Shown here piece after piece: positions 63,103-64,000 of a DNA stretch of 64,000 nucleotides. The notes under the pieces were generated by a model. The model did no database searches. It worked only from the letters and a program-made list of their open reading frames with translations, and had not been told where the DNA came from. The DNA comes from Bacteroidales bacterium (GTDB lineage: Bacteria > Bacteroidota > Bacteroidia > Bacteroidales > F082), in contig JAFZKP010000016.1 in NCBI GenBank assembly GCA_017553625.1, positions 1 to 64,000 on the forward strand. Direction: 5' to 3'. The position numbers and the translations under genes are program-made. Numbering within the stretch: the first letter of the stretch is position 1; each line of letters begins with the position of its first letter.

Positions 63103-64000
63103 ATGAAAAAGTTATCATTATTAGTTATTTTAGTGGTTTGCGGCATTTTCGCGCAGGCGCAGATTGCCACGAACATTTACTGGGTGAAGTTTACTGACAA
63201 GGCCAATTCACCTTATTCCATTGACAATCCGGAGGAGTTTTTGAGTGCGAGGGCGTTGGAGCGTCGCGCGAGACTCGGCATTGAGATTGATGAGTACGAC
63301 ATTCCTGTGAATCCACAGTATTTGCAGGCTGTTGAAGATTGCGGAGCGCAGCTTCTGAACCCTTCAAAATGGCTCAACGGCGTGTCGGTTTACACAAATA
63401 GTGATGCAGTGGTTGCTGCTATCAATGAGTTGGAGTTTGTGGAGACGGTGCGCAACTGCCCTGATTTTCCGAAGGCACAGACGGACAAGGAGCGTTGGCT
63501 TGCCAATGAGATGAAGGCTGTAAAAGGAAGTGTGGCTTCAAGAGGTTATTACGGTGAAGCCGATGTCCAGGTTTATCAGCTGAGAGTCAATGAGTTGCAT
63601 GATATGGGATATGACGGAACAGGCGTTGTGATTGCTGTTTTGGACGGCGGTTTTATCGGCACGGACATTCATTCCTGTTTCGACAATATGCGTGCCGAGG
63701 GACGTTTGCTTGGCATCCGTGATTTCGTATACGGTTCAGAATCAGTGTATTCGCAGAGCACGCACGGCACTTCATGTTTGAGCACGATGGCGGCGTACGA
63801 CCCTAACAACATGGTTGGAACGGCACCGAAGGCCTCATATTATCTGTTCCATACGGAAGATGGCAACGGCGAGAACATCGTGGAAGAATACAACTGGGTT
63901 TCGGGTGCTGAATTGGCTGATTCTCTTGGCGTTGACGTATGTTCCACCTCGTTGGGATACATTGATTTTGACATGCCACAATGGGATCATCCGTTCTCAC
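63103..64000 (+). CDS. Secreted S8 (subtilisin-like) serine protease, 3'-truncated by window edge
   Basis: Only the first 299 codons are in the window; the frame is open to the end. Signal peptide MKKLSLLVILVVCGIFAQAQ, then a propeptide-like region (YWVKFTDKANSPYSIDNPEE) and the start of the S8 domain with catalytic Asp181 in VIAVLDGGF and His221 in STHGTSC. The catalytic Ser lies beyond the window. Members of this class in Bacteroidota usually end in a T9SS sorting domain, which cannot be checked here. Confidence 0.92.
   Translation, partial: MKKLSLLVILVVCGIFAQAQIATNIYWVKFTDKANSPYSIDNPEEFLSARALERRARLGIEIDEYDIPVNPQYLQAVEDCGAQLLNPSKWLNGVSVYTNSDAVVAAINELEFVETVRNCPDFPKAQTDKERWLANEMKAVKGSVASRGYYGEADVQVYQLRVNELHDMGYDGTGVVIAVLDGGFIGTDIHSCFDNMRAEGRLLGIRDFVYGSESVYSQSTHGTSCLSTMAAYDPNNMVGTAPKASYYLFHTEDGNGENIVEEYNWVSGAELADSLGVDVCSTSLGYIDFDMPQWDHPFS

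Overview
The window reads as chromosomal DNA of a member of the Bacteroidota, most likely Bacteroidales. Three things point there. Promoters have the Bacteroidetes -7 form TAnnTTTG in front of many genes. Several secreted proteins end in type IX secretion (T9SS) sorting domains. Gene families such as the roughly 500-residue GlnA, parvulin chaperone clusters, VDLGL-type lipoproteins and gingipain/HagA-like adhesin modules are typical of the group. I saw no rRNA, tRNA, CRISPR, prophage or classical insertion sequence. A genus cannot be named from the sequence alone.

Layout. 1-10 kb: housekeeping genes (metG 5'-truncated, yraN, polA, radA, an LD-carboxypeptidase, a small lipoprotein, guaB). 10-15 kb: three consecutive parvulin/SurA-type periplasmic folding genes and a MoxR ATPase. 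15-19 kb: a leftward asd-ribF-C69 dipeptidase group. 19-25.9 kb: a T9SS lamin-tail protein, a LysE-type exporter, recJ and purH. 25.9-29.2 kb: mreBCD and a thioredoxin-fold lipoprotein. 29.4-35.4 kb: a complete MacAB-TolC-like export operon (ATPase, two permeases, adaptor, outer-membrane factor). 35.5-39.2 kb: a barrel-like outer-membrane protein, meaB and glnA. 39.4-54.6 kb: two giant tandem paralogous T9SS adhesins (2275 and 2778 residues) built from HagA/gingipain-type cleaved-adhesin modules. 54.9-64 kb: a tail-less SSB, a D-2-hydroxyacid dehydrogenase, a GIY-YIG nuclease gene between long direct repeats, dnaG-atoE-secreted nuclease, a pseudouridine synthase with a repetitive basic N-terminus, and the start of a subtilase.

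The most unusual content is the repeat landscape. At least four families of short palindromic elements occupy intergenic gaps and sometimes coding sequence: (A) GTCATTCCGAGC...GAGGAA dyads, inserted in frame in polA and ldcA and forming the C-terminus of a dehydrogenase; (B) GTAGAGACG/GTAGGGGCG dyads, present in all three post-permease gaps and the 3' flank of the MacAB-TolC operon and expanded in frame inside atoE; (C) arrays of short hairpins separated by AATGTG/ACATT at two loci; (D) AGTTAGCC-type tandem dyads on both sides of moxR. In several genes the stop codon and last residues come from a repeat. The best candidate for an undescribed system is the GIY-YIG nuclease gene enclosed by two 166-bp direct repeats. 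These carry family A dyads plus a conserved long stem-loop, and may represent a nuclease-driven palindromic repeat element, loosely analogous to REP/RAYT systems but with a different nuclease fold. That functional link is inference.
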